Positions 51,773 to 62,871 of a stretch of DNA of 64,000 bases are shown here, piece by piece (the stretch's first letter is position 1; each line of letters opens with the position of its first letter). The translations under genes were made by a program, and so were the position numbers. The stretch covers positions 248,001 to 312,000 of the forward strand of contig NZ_BMUG01000004.1 of the NCBI RefSeq assembly GCF_014650075.1, in the 5' to 3' direction. This DNA is from Streptomyces microflavus. Lineage in GTDB: Bacteria; Actinomycetota; Actinomycetes; Streptomycetales; Streptomycetaceae. The notes beneath the pieces were generated by a model. It searched no databases, was not told the origin of the DNA, and worked only from the letters and a program-made list of their open reading frames with translations.

Positions 51773-52573
51773 ATGCAGACCGGGACCACCACCGCACCGG
51801 CCACCGCCCCGGGGCCCAGCGCCGCCCGGCGACGCGGACCCGCCGCCGCCGTCCTGATCGCCGAGGCCCGGCTCTTCCTCCGTGAACCGGGCAGCCTGTT
51901 CTGGGTCTTCGCCTTCCCCTCCGTCCTCCTGGTGATCCTCGGCTTCGTGCCCGCCTTCAAGGAGGCGCAGGACGACCTCGGCGGCCGGCGCGTCATCGAC
52001 CTGTACGTCCCCATCTCGATCCTGCTCGCCATGATCACGGCGGGGGTCCAGGCGATGCCGCCGGTCCTCACCGCCTACCGCGAGCGCGGCATCCTGCGCC
52101 GGATGTCCGCCACCCCGGTGCGGCCCTCCGCCCTGCTCGCCGCCCAGATCCTGCTGCACGGCGCGGCCTGCCTCGGCTCCGCGCTCCTCGTCACCGTCGT
52201 CGGCCGGACCGCCTACGGGGTCCCGCTGCCCGGACAGCCCGCCGGATATCTGCTGGCGCTGCTGCTCTCCGCCGCCGCCGCGCTCTGCCTGGGCGCCACG
52301 ATCTGCGCCCTGTCCCGGACGGCGAAGGCGGCCACCGCGGTCGGCTCGGTCGCCTACCTGGTGATGATGTTCACCGCCGGGGTCTGGCTGCCCGTCCAGG
52401 CGATGCCCGACATCCTGCGCCGCGTCGTGGAGATCACCCCGTTCGGGGCCGCCTCCCAGGCGCTGGAGCAGGCCGCGTCCGGGAGCTGGCCGGGCTGGAT
52501 CCACCTCGGGGTCCTCGCCCTGTGGACCGCCGTCACGGGCGTCGCCGCGAGCCGAATGTTCCGGTGGCAGTGA
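51773..52573 (+). CDS. ABC-2 type permease
   Basis: 266 aa. Six hydrophobic helices with the ABC-2 layout: a cytoplasmic start, the first helix after FLREPGSLFW (FAFPSVLLVILGFV), then helices near residues 85, 125, 160, 190 and 240, with the conserved LPVQAMPDILRRVVEITPFGAASQAL before the last helix. It forms the channel for the ATPase encoded 1 bp upstream. Substrate unknown; the linked kinase and regulator may sense it. Confidence 0.92.
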   Translation: MQTGTTTAPATAPGPSAARRRGPAAAVLIAEARLFLREPGSLFWVFAFPSVLLVILGFVPAFKEAQDDLGGRRVIDLYVPISILLAMITAGVQAMPPVLTAYRERGILRRMSATPVRPSALLAAQILLHGAACLGSALLVTVVGRTAYGVPLPGQPAGYLLALLLSAAAALCLGATICALSRTAKAATAVGSVAYLVMMFTAGVWLPVQAMPDILRRVVEITPFGAASQALEQAASGSWPGWIHLGVLALWTAVTGVAASRMFRWQ

Positions 52574-52635
52574 GTGGGGGCGGGGGCGGGGCGGCGGCCG
52601 TGGTGGACCCGGTGCGGCCGGGGGAGACTGCCCGC

Positions 52636-53928
52636 ATGACGTCCTCGCCCCGCCGCACCCCCTACGTGCCGGGACCGGCGACCCCCGTCACGGCCGAGCA
52701 GCGCTGGGAGCAGTTCTACCGGTACGGGCCCTACGCCGTCCTCACCCTCGCCACCCTCGTCGGGGCCGTCGCCGCCGACCTGATCATGACCCGCACCGAG
52801 ATGTACGCGGCCGGGGTCCTGACCGTCGCGGCGTACGGGCTCCAGGTCTGGTGGGGCCGGGCCCGCCCGCGTACCGCTCCGGGAGCCCCGGCCGGGGTGG
52901 CCTACTACACCGCGAGGACCGCCCTCGCCTTCGCGCTGTCCTGGCTCAACCCGTTCTTCGCGATCTACGCGGCGCTCAGCTACTTCGACGTCGAACCCCT
53001 GCTGCCCAAGCGCTTCGTCCGCGCCGGGCTGCTCACCACCGCCGTCACCCTGGCCGGTTCGCAGAGCGGCGGCCTGCCGCCCCCCTCCCTGATGAACTGG
53101 GTCGCCTTCGCCGTGCTGTACGTCGTCAACGCCACCCTCGCCCTCTTCTTCTGGCAGGTCGGCCTGCGGGAGGAGGAGAAGGCCCGCGTCCAGGCCGCGA
53201 CCATCGCCGAGCTGGAGCGGACCAACCTCCGGCTGGAGGCGGCCATGGCGGAGAACGCGGCCCTGCACGCCCAGCTCCTCGTCCAGGCCCGGGAGGCCGG
53301 CGTCGACGACGAGCGGCGCCGGCTCGCAGCCGAGATCCACGACACCCTCGCCCAGGGCCTCACCGGGATCATCGCCCAGCTCCAGGTCGTCACCTCCCTC
53401 ACGGACCGCGATCCGCGGACTGCCCGCGTCCACCTGGAGAGGGCCGCCGCCCTCGCCCGCCACAGTCTCGGCGAGGCCCGCCGCTCCGTCCACAACCTGG
53501 CCCCCGTCGCCCTGGAGCACGACGAGCTGACCGGCGCCCTGGAGAAGACCGTCGCCACCTGGGCCGAACAGCACCGCGTACGGGCCGACTTCACCGTCAC
53601 CGGCACCGCCGAACCGGTCCACGACGAGGTCGCCGCCACCCTCCTGCGCATCGCGGGCGAGGCCCTGGCCAACGCGGGGCGGCACGCCGGGGCCTCACGG
53701 GTCGGGGTCACGCTCTCCTTCATGGACGACGAACTGACCCTGGACGTACGGGACGACGGCCGCGGCTTCGACCCCGCGGCGGCCACCCCGGCCGGCCGCA
53801 CCGGCGGATTCGGCCTCGGTGGCATGCGGGCCCGCGCGGAACGCATCGCGGGCACGGTCGAGGTGGAGTCGGAGCCGGGCGGCGGCACGGCGGTCTCGGC
53901 CCGGGTCCCCCTGGTCAGGCAGGCGTGA
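52636..53928 (+). CDS. NarL/DesK-type sensor histidine kinase
   Basis: 430 aa. Four or five transmembrane helices at ~32-190 without a large extracellular loop, which suggests sensing within the membrane. A coiled-coil linker (EEEKARVQAATIAELERTNLRLEAAMAENAALHAQL, in pieces) leads to the HisKA_3 box RRLAAEIHDTLAQGLTGII, with the phosphoacceptor His in EIHD. The HATPase domain has EALANAGRHAGA, DDGRGFDP and GGFGLGGMRARAE. It starts 62 bp after the ABC-2 permease; its response regulator follows. It probably controls the ABC-2 genes. Confidence 0.94.
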   Translation: MTSSPRRTPYVPGPATPVTAEQRWEQFYRYGPYAVLTLATLVGAVAADLIMTRTEMYAAGVLTVAAYGLQVWWGRARPRTAPGAPAGVAYYTARTALAFALSWLNPFFAIYAALSYFDVEPLLPKRFVRAGLLTTAVTLAGSQSGGLPPPSLMNWVAFAVLYVVNATLALFFWQVGLREEEKARVQAATIAELERTNLRLEAAMAENAALHAQLLVQAREAGVDDERRRLAAEIHDTLAQGLTGIIAQLQVVTSLTDRDPRTARVHLERAAALARHSLGEARRSVHNLAPVALEHDELTGALEKTVATWAEQHRVRADFTVTGTAEPVHDEVAATLLRIAGEALANAGRHAGASRVGVTLSFMDDELTLDVRDDGRGFDPAAATPAGRTGGFGLGGMRARAERIAGTVEVESEPGGGTAVSARVPLVRQA

Positions 53929-53987
53929 GCGGCCGTACGGTGACCGCTGGCCAGGCGGCTGCGACGGGCCGTACGGTGGCCCGTGCC

Positions 53988-54638
53988 ATGACCGAGAACC
54001 CCGCCCGCACCATCACCCTGGTCCTCGCCGACGACCACCCCGTCGTCCGGGACGGGCTGCGCGGCATGTTCACCGCCGAACCCGGCTTCGAGGTCCTCGG
54101 CGAGGCGGCCGACGGTGTCGAGGCCCTCGCCGTCGTCGAACGCCTGGACCCCGACGTCGTCCTGATGGACCTGCGGATGCCCGGCGGCGGGGGAGTGGCC
54201 GCCATCGCCGAGCTGACCCGGCGCGGGGCCCGTTCCCAGGTCCTGGTGCTGACCACGTACGACACCGACTCCGACACCCTCCCCGCGATCGAGGCGGGCG
54301 CCACCGGCTATCTGCTCAAGGACGCCCCGCGCGAGGAGCTGTTCGCCGCCGTCCGGGCCGCCGCCGACGGGCGCAGCGTCCTGTCGCCCGCCGTCGCCTC
54401 CCGGCTGATGACCCGGGTCCGCACCCCCGCCGCCCCCGCCGACGCGCCCCTCTCCGCCCGGGAGCGCGAGGTGCTGGTGCTGGTGGCGCGGGGGACCACC
54501 AACCGGGAGATCGCCGCCGAACTCTTCATCAGCGAGGCGACCGTGAAGACCCACCTCACCCACATCTTCGCCAAGCTCGGCGCCAAGGACCGGGCCGCGG
54601 CCGTCGCCGTCGGCTACGACCGGGGCATCCTCGGCTGA
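53988..54638 (+). CDS. NarL-type response regulator
   Basis: 216 aa. Receiver domain with ADDHP acidic pair, phosphoacceptor Asp in VVLMDLRMPGGGG and Lys in GYLLKDAPREEL. The C-terminal LuxR-type HTH (~150-210) has LSAREREVLVLVARGTTNREIA and SEATVKTHLTHIFAKLGAKDRAAAV. It starts 59 bp after its sensor kinase. The ATG at 53988 is chosen because upstream in-frame codons do not resemble the family. It converges with glgX, 12 bp from its stop. Confidence 0.95.
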   Translation: MTENPARTITLVLADDHPVVRDGLRGMFTAEPGFEVLGEAADGVEALAVVERLDPDVVLMDLRMPGGGGVAAIAELTRRGARSQVLVLTTYDTDSDTLPAIEAGATGYLLKDAPREELFAAVRAAADGRSVLSPAVASRLMTRVRTPAAPADAPLSAREREVLVLVARGTTNREIAAELFISEATVKTHLTHIFAKLGAKDRAAAVAVGYDRGILG

Positions 54639-54650
54639 TTCCCCTTCCTG

Positions 54651-56981
<2,331 letters not shown>

Positions 56982-57135
56982 CGTGTCGCCTCCCGCGGCT
57001 CATGAGGACGGGCACCGGAAAGGGGGCGCGCGACGTCCCGGCCGCGGCCCTCTCCTGGTAGTCCTTCCCTCTGTTCTGCCCACCGCGGGCCCCGCACTCA
57101 CGTTTCCCCCGACCGGCCCTGCTCGTTGGGGGAGC

Positions 57136-58377
57136 GTGAACCACGTAGCGAAGAGCGCACGGGCGGGCTCGGCCGCCGTGCTGACATGGGCAGGACTGCT
57201 CACCGTGCTGGTCCTGCTGACCGGATGCACCGATACGAGAGAGGCCCTGCTCAACGGCAAACCGGGCTCTCCCCAGGATGTGATCAGCGTCTTTCCCGAG
57301 GACGGGGCGAAGGAGGTCGACGCGGAGACCCGGATCCGGGTGAAGATCCCCGACGGCCGGCTGGAGAGCGTCAAGGTGATGCGGATCGAGGACGCCCAGC
57401 AGCAGACCGTGGCCGGGCGCATCGCCGCGGACGGCCTCTCCTGGAACCCGGAGCCCGGCGCGGCCCGGCTCGCCCTGGCCGCGAAGTACAGCATCGACGC
57501 GGTGGCGGTGGACGCGGCCGGACAGCGCTCGGCGCGCCGCGCCACGTTCACCACGCTCGTCCCCGAACACCGCTTCATCGGCTACTTCAAACCGGAGAAC
57601 CGGTCCACCGTGGGTACGGGCATGATCGTCTCCTTCTCCTTCAACCGCCCCATCGCCGACCGCGCGGCGGTGCAGAAGGCCATCCGGGTGACATCCGATC
57701 CGGCGGTGGAGGTCGTCGGCCACTGGTTCGGCAAGGACCGGCTCGACTTCCGCCCGCAGAAGTACTGGAAGCCGGGCACGGAGGTCACCGTGGACATCGG
57801 ACTGCGGGACGTGGAGGGCGCCCCCGAGGTCTACGGCAGCCAGGACAAGAAGGTCACCTTCACCGTCGGCCGCTCCCAGGTCTCCCTGGTCGACGCGGAG
57901 GCCAAGACGATGGAGGTGCGCCGCGACGGGGAGCTGGTCAGCACGGTCCCGATCACCGCGGGGGCCCCGAAGACGACCACGTACAACGGGAAGATGGTCG
58001 TCACCGAGATGCACGAGGTGACCCGGATGAACGGTGCCACCGTCGGCTTCACGGACAAGAAGGGCAAGGGCGAGTACGACATCAAGGACGTCCCGCACGC
58101 CATCCGGCTCACCACCTCCGGCACCTTCCTGCACGGCAACTACTGGGCCGACGAGGAGGTCTTCGGCGAGGAGAACGTCAGCCACGGCTGCATCGGGCTG
58201 CGCGACGCGAAGGGCGGCAGCGCCACCACGCCGGGCGGCTGGTTCTTCGACCGGACCCTGATCGGGGACGTGGTGGAGGTCGTCAACTCGAAGGACAAGA
58301 AGGTCGCGCCGGACAACGGGCTCAGCGGCTGGAACATGGGCTGGAAGAAGTGGAAGGCGGGCTCCGCCCTGCGCTGA
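57136..58377 (+). CDS. L,D-transpeptidase lipoprotein (YkuD), copy 1
   Basis: 413 aa from a GTG with GGGGGAG upstream. A signal peptide ends in a lipobox (LLTGC, Cys31). Two Ig-like domains (~45-140 and ~145-245) precede the YkuD catalytic domain (~248-385), with TFLHGNYW (330-337) and the catalytic SHGCIGLRD (His350-Gly-Cys352). It forms 3-3 peptidoglycan cross-links from tetrapeptide donors, the main link type in many actinobacteria. The C-terminal tail is basic (MGWKKWKAGSALR). It is the first of two tandem paralogues of identical length. It sits in the outer face of the membrane. Confidence 0.95.
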   Translation: MNHVAKSARAGSAAVLTWAGLLTVLVLLTGCTDTREALLNGKPGSPQDVISVFPEDGAKEVDAETRIRVKIPDGRLESVKVMRIEDAQQQTVAGRIAADGLSWNPEPGAARLALAAKYSIDAVAVDAAGQRSARRATFTTLVPEHRFIGYFKPENRSTVGTGMIVSFSFNRPIADRAAVQKAIRVTSDPAVEVVGHWFGKDRLDFRPQKYWKPGTEVTVDIGLRDVEGAPEVYGSQDKKVTFTVGRSQVSLVDAEAKTMEVRRDGELVSTVPITAGAPKTTTYNGKMVVTEMHEVTRMNGATVGFTDKKGKGEYDIKDVPHAIRLTTSGTFLHGNYWADEEVFGEENVSHGCIGLRDAKGGSATTPGGWFFDRTLIGDVVEVVNSKDKKVAPDNGLSGWNMGWKKWKAGSALR

Positions 58378-58461
58378 GCACGCCCGCCTCCCCGGCGCCC
58401 CCGCTTTGCGCTGAGCCCGTCCGGGTGCGGCGCCCTGCCCCGCGTTGCGTACGCCCCCCCC

Positions 58462-58484
58462 GGCGCCCCCGCCCCGGGGGCGCC
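58462..58484 (+). terminator. Terminator between the two transpeptidase genes
   Basis: Arms GGCGCCCCC and complement with a GCCCC loop, 84 bp after the first gene. A TATCTT -10-like box (58575-58580) downstream suggests the second gene has its own promoter. Confidence 0.6.
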
Positions 58485-58657
58485 CGGCACCCCTCCCCAC
58501 CTGCACGGCTCTCCCCGCCACTTGGGACGGAACGGTGACATTCCGGAGGGGATCCACCCCGCCCACGGTGTGATTATCTTGCGGTGGAGCGCGTATGAGC
58601 AGCGCGCGGGGGATGCGGGCCATGGCGATGCCAGGCCCAGCGAGGGGAGACACCACA

Positions 58658-59899
58658 GTGAACGTGCAGCCGATATCGGGGGCATCGGCCGGGGGCAGGA
58701 AGCGGCGCGGCGGATCGGGGCCTCTTGCCCTGGCCCTGGGCGCCATGCTGTTGCTGGTGACGGCGTGCGGCGGGGACGCGGAAGCGGGAAGCAAGGGCGG
58801 CGGAAAGAGCGGCTCGAAGGCGGAGGACACCACGGCCTCGCAGGCGGTGGTGACCATCGCGCCGGAGGACGGCGCGGAGTCGGTGGCGACCAGCGGCGCG
58901 CTGAAGATCACCGCCGCGCAGGGCAAGCTGACCACCGTCAAGGTCGCGGACCCCAAGGGCAACGCGGTCGCGGGCGAGATCGCGGCGGACGGCGCGAGCT
59001 GGGTGCCGGAGCGGCACCTCGCCGCCGCCACCAAGTACGCGGTGCACGCGGTCGCCAAGGACGCGAAGGGCCGTGAGTCGGCCAAGGACACCACCTTCAC
59101 CACGCTGGTGCCGGAGAACACCTTCATCGGGCACTACACGCCGGAGGACGGCTCCACCGTAGGGGTCGGCATGCCGGTCTCGATCAACTTCACCCGGGGC
59201 ATCACCGAGCCCGCCGCGGTGGAGAAGGCCATCAAGGTCACCGCCGATCCGGCCGTCGAGATCGAGGGCCACTGGTTCGGCAACGACCGCCTCGACTTCC
59301 GCCCGGAGAAGTACTGGGCGCCGGGCACCAAGGTGACCGTGGAGCTCCACCTGGACGGCGTGGAGGGACGGCCCGGGGTCTACGGCAAGCAGGCCAGGAA
59401 GGTGCAGTTCACCATCGGCCGCAGCCAGGTCTCCACCGTCGACGCGAGCTCGAAGCGGATGAAGGTCGTCCGCGACGGCGAGCAGATCAAGGACATCCCG
59501 ATCTCCGCGGGCGCCCCGGCGACCACCACGTACAACGGTCAGATGGTCATCAGCGAGAAGCTCAAGGTGACCCGGATGAACGGCGACACCGTCGGCTTCG
59601 GCGGCGAGTACGACATCAAGGACGTGCCGCACGCCATGCGGCTCTCCACCTCGGGCACCTTCCTGCACGGCAACTACTGGGGCGCGTCCTCCATCTTCGG
59701 CTCCACCAACACCAGCCACGGCTGTGTCGGTCTGCGCGATGTGCGGGGCGGCTACGACAACCAGACCCCGGCGGCCTGGTTCTTCAACAAGTCGATCATC
59801 GGTGACGTGGTCATCGTGAAGAACTCCAAGGACAAGCAGATCGCGCCCGACAACGGGCTCAACGGCTGGAACATGGACTGGGAGGAGTGGAAGAAGTAG
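58658..59899 (+). CDS. L,D-transpeptidase lipoprotein (YkuD), copy 2
   Basis: 413 aa from a GTG at 58658, with GAGGGGAG upstream. A basic N-terminus and signal peptide end in LVTAC (lipobox, Cys37), followed by a Gly/Ser/Lys spacer. Two Ig-like domains and the YkuD domain follow: TFLHGNYW (334-341), SHGCVGLRD (His354-Gly-Cys356). It is clearly related to copy 1 along the whole length (for example GHWFGxDRLDFRPxKYW and TTYNGxMV are shared), but lacks a five-residue Lys/Gly insertion and ends acidic (MDWEEWKK), the opposite charge from copy 1. Confidence 0.95.
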   Translation: MNVQPISGASAGGRKRRGGSGPLALALGAMLLLVTACGGDAEAGSKGGGKSGSKAEDTTASQAVVTIAPEDGAESVATSGALKITAAQGKLTTVKVADPKGNAVAGEIAADGASWVPERHLAAATKYAVHAVAKDAKGRESAKDTTFTTLVPENTFIGHYTPEDGSTVGVGMPVSINFTRGITEPAAVEKAIKVTADPAVEIEGHWFGNDRLDFRPEKYWAPGTKVTVELHLDGVEGRPGVYGKQARKVQFTIGRSQVSTVDASSKRMKVVRDGEQIKDIPISAGAPATTTYNGQMVISEKLKVTRMNGDTVGFGGEYDIKDVPHAMRLSTSGTFLHGNYWGASSIFGSTNTSHGCVGLRDVRGGYDNQTPAAWFFNKSIIGDVVIVKNSKDKQIAPDNGLNGWNMDWEEWKK

Positions 59900-59929
59900 G
59901 ACTTCCTCCACGACTTCCCGTACGACCCC

Positions 59930-59968
59930 GGCGGGCCCGGTGCTGTGACCAACGGCACCGGGCCCGCC
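59930..59968 (+). terminator. Terminator of second transpeptidase gene
   Basis: Perfect 14-bp arms (GGCGGGCCCGGTGC and complement) with an 11-base loop, 30 bp after the stop. Confidence 0.88.
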
Positions 59969-59983
59969 CGCGTTAGCACTGGT

Positions 59984-59989
59984 TAACCT
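59984..59989 (+). promoter_or_regulatory. Putative -10 box giving leaderless enoyl-CoA hydratase transcript
   Basis: TAACCT ends 7 bases before the ATG at 59996 and there is no Shine-Dalgarno sequence, the same geometry as icmA. It overlaps the 8-bp palindrome GGTTAACC. Confidence 0.45.
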
Positions 59990-59995
59990 GCCTCC

Positions 59996-60763
59996 ATGAC
60001 TGTGACCCTCGAAGTACGCGACAACGTCGGGACCATCCGGCTGGACCGGCCGCCGATGAACGCCCTGGACGTGGCGGTCCAGGACCGGCTGCGGGAGCTC
60101 GCCGAGGAGGCCACCCGCCGCGATGACGTGCGCGCGGTGATCCTCTACGGCGGCGAGAAGGTGTTCGCGGCCGGTGCGGACATCAAGGAGATGCAGGCGA
60201 TGGACCACACGGCGATGGTCGTACGGTCCAAGGCGCTCCAGGACTCCTTCACCGCCGTCGCCCGCATCCCCAAGCCCGTCGTCGCCGCCGTCACCGGCTA
60301 CGCGCTCGGCGGCGGCTGCGAACTGGCCCTCTGCGCCGACTTCCGTATCGCCGCGGACAACGCCAAGCTCGGCCAGCCGGAGATCCTGCTGGGGCTGATC
60401 CCGGGCGCCGGCGGCACCCAGCGCCTGGCCCGGCTGATCGGCCCGTCCCGGGCCAAGGACCTCATCTTCACCGGCCGCATGGTCAAGGCGGAGGAGGCCC
60501 TGACGCTCGGTCTGGTGGACCGGGTGGTGCCCGCCGCCGAGGTCTACGAGCAGGCGCACGCCTGGGCCGCCAAGCTGGCGAAGGGGCCCGCGCTGGCGCT
60601 GCGCGCGGCCAAGGAGTCGGTGGACGCCGGACTGGAGACGGACATCGACACCGGGCTCACCGTCGAGCGGAACTGGTTCGCCGGACTGTTCGCCACCGAG
60701 GACCGGGAGCGGGGGATGCGCAGCTTCGTGGAGGAGGGCCCCGGCAAGGCGCAGTTCCTCTGA
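59996..60763 (+). CDS. Enoyl-CoA hydratase/isomerase family protein
   Basis: 255 aa, normal crotonase length. It probably hydrates 2-enoyl-CoA in fatty-acid or branched-chain degradation. Oxyanion-hole regions are KVFAAGADIKEM and VTGYALGGGCELALCADFRIA. The two catalytic glutamates of true hydratases are in place: GGGCELAL and GQPEILLGLIPGAGGTQRL. It stands alone between two terminators and is probably transcribed without a leader. The exact chain-length preference is not readable. Confidence 0.93.
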   Translation: MTVTLEVRDNVGTIRLDRPPMNALDVAVQDRLRELAEEATRRDDVRAVILYGGEKVFAAGADIKEMQAMDHTAMVVRSKALQDSFTAVARIPKPVVAAVTGYALGGGCELALCADFRIAADNAKLGQPEILLGLIPGAGGTQRLARLIGPSRAKDLIFTGRMVKAEEALTLGLVDRVVPAAEVYEQAHAWAAKLAKGPALALRAAKESVDAGLETDIDTGLTVERNWFAGLFATEDRERGMRSFVEEGPGKAQFL

Positions 60764-60832
60764 GCGGGCGCGGCGCGGCCGGCGCGTTCCGGATGCACTT
60801 CTGACGCGGATTCATCCCTCCGGGCGGATTAT

Positions 60833-60861
60833 CCGGGCCTTAAGACAACCTTAAGGCCCGG
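60833..60861 (+). terminator. Terminator of enoyl-CoA hydratase gene
   Basis: Perfect 12-bp arms (CCGGGCCTTAAG and complement) with an ACAAC loop, 70 bp after the stop. The stem is unusually A/T-rich at the loop end. Confidence 0.7.
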
Positions 60862-61029
60862 TGCCGTACCCCTTCGGGCAATCCCGCCCGCCCGGTCCAT
60901 CACCGCAGCTCACCGAGGCCGTGAAAGACACTGTCCTGCCGGTGGCATATGCCAAATGCCCTTTGTGGAATGGGGTGTTCCGGGGGGCGGATTCCCTCGG
61001 AACGGCCCCGGAGGGCGGAGTGTGCGTCC

Positions 61030-61545
61030 ATGATGGTGGACATGGCGGGCCTGGAGGATGTGGATCAGCCGCGACCGCGCAGCAGCGCGACTGCGGCACG
61101 CTGGACGTCGGGTATGGATGACGAACAGGCGTTCAAGGCACTGGAGTTGTTCGGAAATCCGACCGAGGAGGAAGTCCGGCTGCCGTCGCGGCCGGAGTCC
61201 GCGGCGACCGCCCGCCGGCTCACCTCCTGCGTGGTGCTCCGGCAGTGGGCCCTCTCGCCGCAGACCGCGGAGTACGCGGTGCTGCTCGTCTCCGAGCTCG
61301 TCGGCAACGCGGTACGCCACACCGGTGCCCGCGTCTTCGGGTTACGGATGGTGCGCCGCCGGGGCTGGATCCGGATCGAGGTGCGTGATCCCTCGCGCGG
61401 GCTGCCGTGTCTGATGCCGGTGCGCGAGATGGACATCAGCGGGCGGGGGCTCTTCCTCGTGGACAAGCTCTCCGACCGCTGGGGGGTGGATCTGCTGCCG
61501 CGCGGCAAGATCACCTGGTTCGAGATGCGGATCTCCGACCGCTGA
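61030..61545 (+). CDS. Single-domain HATPase (anti-sigma/serine kinase-like regulator)
   Basis: 171 aa. A ~45-residue variable N-terminus precedes a GHKL ATPase domain similar to RsbW/SpoIIAB: LRQWALSPQTAEYAVLLVSELVGNAVRHTGARVFGLRMVRR (N-box, read in pieces), the IRIEVRDPSRG and ISGRGLFLVDKLSDRWGVD (G-box), ending with GKITWFEMRI. Such proteins are very numerous in Streptomyces and act as anti-sigma factors or kinases of anti-anti-sigma partners. No partner gene is adjacent. The ATG at 61030 has GGAG 9 bases upstream; ATG 61042 and 61114 are alternatives. A terminator follows. Confidence 0.88.
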   Translation: MMVDMAGLEDVDQPRPRSSATAARWTSGMDDEQAFKALELFGNPTEEEVRLPSRPESAATARRLTSCVVLRQWALSPQTAEYAVLLVSELVGNAVRHTGARVFGLRMVRRRGWIRIEVRDPSRGLPCLMPVREMDISGRGLFLVDKLSDRWGVDLLPRGKITWFEMRISDR

Positions 61546-61605
61546 CACGTGAGGCCGCAGGGGGTGCGGAGGGTCTCGGGGGGTGCCTTCGGGGGCCCCG
61601 GGATG

Positions 61606-61654
61606 CACAGAAGCCCCCGGTCGGCCGTGGTGCGGCGCTGCGGGGGCTTCTGTG
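61606..61654 (+). terminator. Terminator of HATPase gene
   Basis: Perfect 14-bp arms (CACAGAAGCCCCCG and complement) with a 21-base loop. Confidence 0.85.
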
Positions 61655-61967
61655 GGGGCCGTGAAATGTGGGGTGTGTTCACGGCCGCTCGTGACGACCT
61701 CGGCCCGGGTCAATGGGGGTCGTGGCTCCGACTATGGCAGACGGGCGACCCCGGTGCCAAAGAGGCTTTTCGGGTGATTCTCGGGCCAATCGGGCATTCC
61801 TTGACTGAATCGCAGGTGGGGTCAGTCACTCGCCTAGCTTTCCATGCATTCTTATGGCATCCCTCGAATGATTCATAGATCATTCCGACAATCGGTCAAT
61901 CGTCACATTTCACCCCTCTCCCCTCTACTGTGTCCCGGGTACTCCAGGGAAGGCGAGGTGGCCGCGC
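61655..61967. other. AT-richer interval upstream of deacetylase-like gene
   Basis: GC content drops sharply between ~61740 and 61930. An open frame spans the terminator into this interval (61549-61878), but its third-base GC is only about 60% and it contains a TTA codon. It is not called. The interval probably holds the promoter of the next gene; the inverted words GAATGATTCATAGATCATTC (near 61867) form an imperfect dyad. Confidence 0.45.
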
Positions 61968-62762
61968 ATGGACGGACGCAAGGCGCCGATGCGCCGCCGC
62001 GACGCGCTGGGCACCGGGGCCGGACTGCTCACGGCCGCCGCCCTCGCGGCGGGCTGCACACGGGGCGGCGGGGGTGGGACGACCTCGGCCGCCGGGGCGC
62101 CCGCACCCCCCACCCCGTACGCCTCCGCCACCGCCCCCACCGGGCCCCGCCGCTTCCCCGGGCAGCCCGTCCTGATCACCCACGGCCCCCGCGACCGGCC
62201 CCGGGTCGCCCTCACCTTCGAGGGCCGGGGCGACCCGGACCTCGCCCGCGCCGCGCTCGCCCGCATCGAACGGGCCGGGGGCCGGGTCACCGTCCTCGCC
62301 GTCGGCAGCTGGCTCGACGCGCACCCCGGCATGGCCCGCCGGATCCTCGACGGCGGCCACGAGATCGGCAACCACACCCAGAACCACCGGGACCTCACCA
62401 CCCTCGACGAGCGCACGGCGTACGAGGAGATCACCGCCTGCGCCCGGCGGCTGCGCCGGCTCACCGGCTCCATGGGTACCTGGTTCCGCCCCTCGCCCGG
62501 CCCCGCCGCCACCCCGCTCGTCCAGCGGCTCGCCCGGCGGGCCGGGTACCCGCACGTCCTCTCGTACGACGTGGAGTCCCTCGACCATCTGGCGGGCGGG
62601 GTACCGGCCGTCACCCGCAAGGTGACGGGCGAGCTCCGGAACGGCTCCGTGGTGGGGCTGAGCCTCGCCCGCCCGGTCACCGTCGCCGCGCTGCCCCTGC
62701 TCCTCGCCGAGATCGGCCGGCGCGGGCTGCGCGCGGTGACGGCCACCGAGCTGCTGAGCTGA
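61968..62762 (+). CDS. Polysaccharide deacetylase-like lipoprotein with altered catalytic motif
   Basis: 264 aa. The N-terminus MRRRDALGTGAGLLTAAALAAGC combines a twin-arginine-like start and a lipobox (Cys30), so it may be a Tat-exported lipoprotein. A Gly/Thr/Pro linker precedes a NodB domain (~78-264). The metal histidines are kept (His136 and His140 in NHTQNH), and later motifs are WFRPSPGPAAT, SYDVESLDHL and VGLSLARP. The usual TFDDGP is replaced by TFEGRGDP (83-90): the catalytic Asp is Glu and the metal Asp is Gly. Activity is therefore doubtful. It may bind glycan or act by a changed mechanism. Confidence 0.85.
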   Translation: MDGRKAPMRRRDALGTGAGLLTAAALAAGCTRGGGGGTTSAAGAPAPPTPYASATAPTGPRRFPGQPVLITHGPRDRPRVALTFEGRGDPDLARAALARIERAGGRVTVLAVGSWLDAHPGMARRILDGGHEIGNHTQNHRDLTTLDERTAYEEITACARRLRRLTGSMGTWFRPSPGPAATPLVQRLARRAGYPHVLSYDVESLDHLAGGVPAVTRKVTGELRNGSVVGLSLARPVTVAALPLLLAEIGRRGLRAVTATELLS

Positions 62763-62871
62763 TGTCACGGGCGGGGCGCCGTCCGGGGCCCCACTCCCCG
62801 GCCGCCGCCTCCGTCACCCGTACGGCCCGATAATCTGACCCCGACAATCGGCACCACGAAGGGGCGGAACT

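Noticed and set aside
61549..61878. 109-aa open frame after the HATPase gene
   Set aside because: Runs through a clear terminator; third-position GC is low for this genome and it contains a TTA codon. A decayed fragment cannot be excluded.
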